From Methanobacteriota archaeon (GTDB taxonomy: Archaea > Thermoplasmatota > Poseidoniia > MGIII > CG-Epi1), in NCBI GenBank assembly GCA_003193815.1, contig PSPB01000038.1, positions 1 to 5,980 of the forward strand: a stretch of DNA of 5,980 nt. The letters run 5' to 3'. The translations under genes and the position numbers were made by a program. This document shows positions 5,783 to 5,980 of this stretch, one piece after another. A model generated the notes under the pieces. That model saw nothing but the letters and a program-made list of their open reading frames with translations. It searched no databases and was not told the origin of the DNA. Numbering within the stretch: the stretch's first letter is position 1; every line of letters starts with the position of its first letter.

Positions 5783-5980
5783 GCTATGTGATGGTGACCG
5801 GGCCGATGGGCGCCGGCAAGTCGACGCTGATGCGTTCGCTGCCGGAGCAGGCATCCTTCGCGCCCCCGCCCGGCGTGCCGGAGATGTTCCTTGACCACGC
5901 CTGTAGCTGTCGCACCCTGCAACTCTATGAAATCGACGAGCCGACCGCGCTGGGCGCGCGCTGGGCCGACTGGCTGCGCG
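5779..5980 (+). CDS. P-loop NTPase of unknown function, N-terminal part only
   Basis: The first 67 codons of a gene run off the right edge. The N-terminus is a beta strand followed by a Walker A loop: SYVMVTGPMGAGKST, with the loop at residues 8-16 and Lys14 as the phosphate-binding lysine. A strand-like segment (RTLQLYEIDEP, 45-55) then leads into a Trp-rich helix (GARWADWLR). The order of a P-loop near residue 10 and a second strand near residue 50 resembles small G-domain or nucleotide-kinase folds. However, no DxxG switch motif follows (DEPT instead), and the diagnostic later motifs lie outside the window. CSC (42-44) is the only cysteine cluster. Translation is probably coupled to trmJ through the GTGA overlap and GGAGG site, so a shared regulation with tRNA modification is possible but not shown. 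I do not recognise the family. Confidence 0.75.
   Translation, partial: MSYVMVTGPMGAGKSTLMRSLPEQASFAPPPGVPEMFLDHACSCRTLQLYEIDEPTALGARWADWLR

Noticed and set aside
5063..5854. A 263-residue minus-strand frame opposite trmJ
   Set aside because: The composition is low-complexity (Arg, Ala, Gln, His), there is no recognisable motif, and trmJ in the opposite frame is a clear family member.

Overview
The window is a compact, GC-rich, gene-dense stretch with no mobile element, RNA gene, CRISPR array or long non-coding gap. Six protein-coding genes can be supported. Four are complete and belong to well-known families, one is seen only at its C-terminus (left edge) and one only at its N-terminus (right edge). 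The host looks archaeal, possibly a GC-rich euryarchaeal or Thermoplasmatota-like lineage. The reasons are an archaeal-style mre11-rad50 pair with a short zinc-hook Rad50, a short archaeal-type TrmJ methyltransferase, and two operon-leading genes that lack Shine-Dalgarno sites but carry TATA-like boxes at exactly -26 to -22, as expected for leaderless archaeal mRNAs. This assignment is inference; no rRNA or other taxonomic marker is present.

Left part (1-1798, + strand): the end of pntAA, then pntAB and pntB, together the three-subunit form of proton-translocating NAD(P)+ transhydrogenase. The genes overlap by 4 bases (ATGA and GTGA), and each downstream start has a GGAGG ribosome site 5 bases upstream. 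The enzyme couples hydride transfer between NAD(H) and NADP(H) to proton movement across the membrane, and probably supplies NADPH.

Centre (1793-5013, - strand): a two-gene operon, mre11 then rad50, again joined by a GTGA overlap with a GGAGG site. The two proteins form the Mre11-Rad50 nuclease/ATPase that processes DNA double-strand breaks. rad50 converges on pntB with a 6-base overlap, and a perfect 14-base palindrome supplies the last codons and stop of both genes.

Right part (5014-5980): a 73-base divergent promoter region between mre11 and trmJ, then trmJ (tRNA 2'-O-methyltransferase, SPOUT/TrmH class), then the first 67 codons of a P-loop NTPase coupled to trmJ by another GTGA overlap. 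I do not recognise that last gene.

I found no clearly new biological system. The items most worth a second look are the mirror-spaced divergent promoters, the palindromic convergent gene end, the AT-rich island inside rad50 and the unidentified P-loop gene at the right edge.
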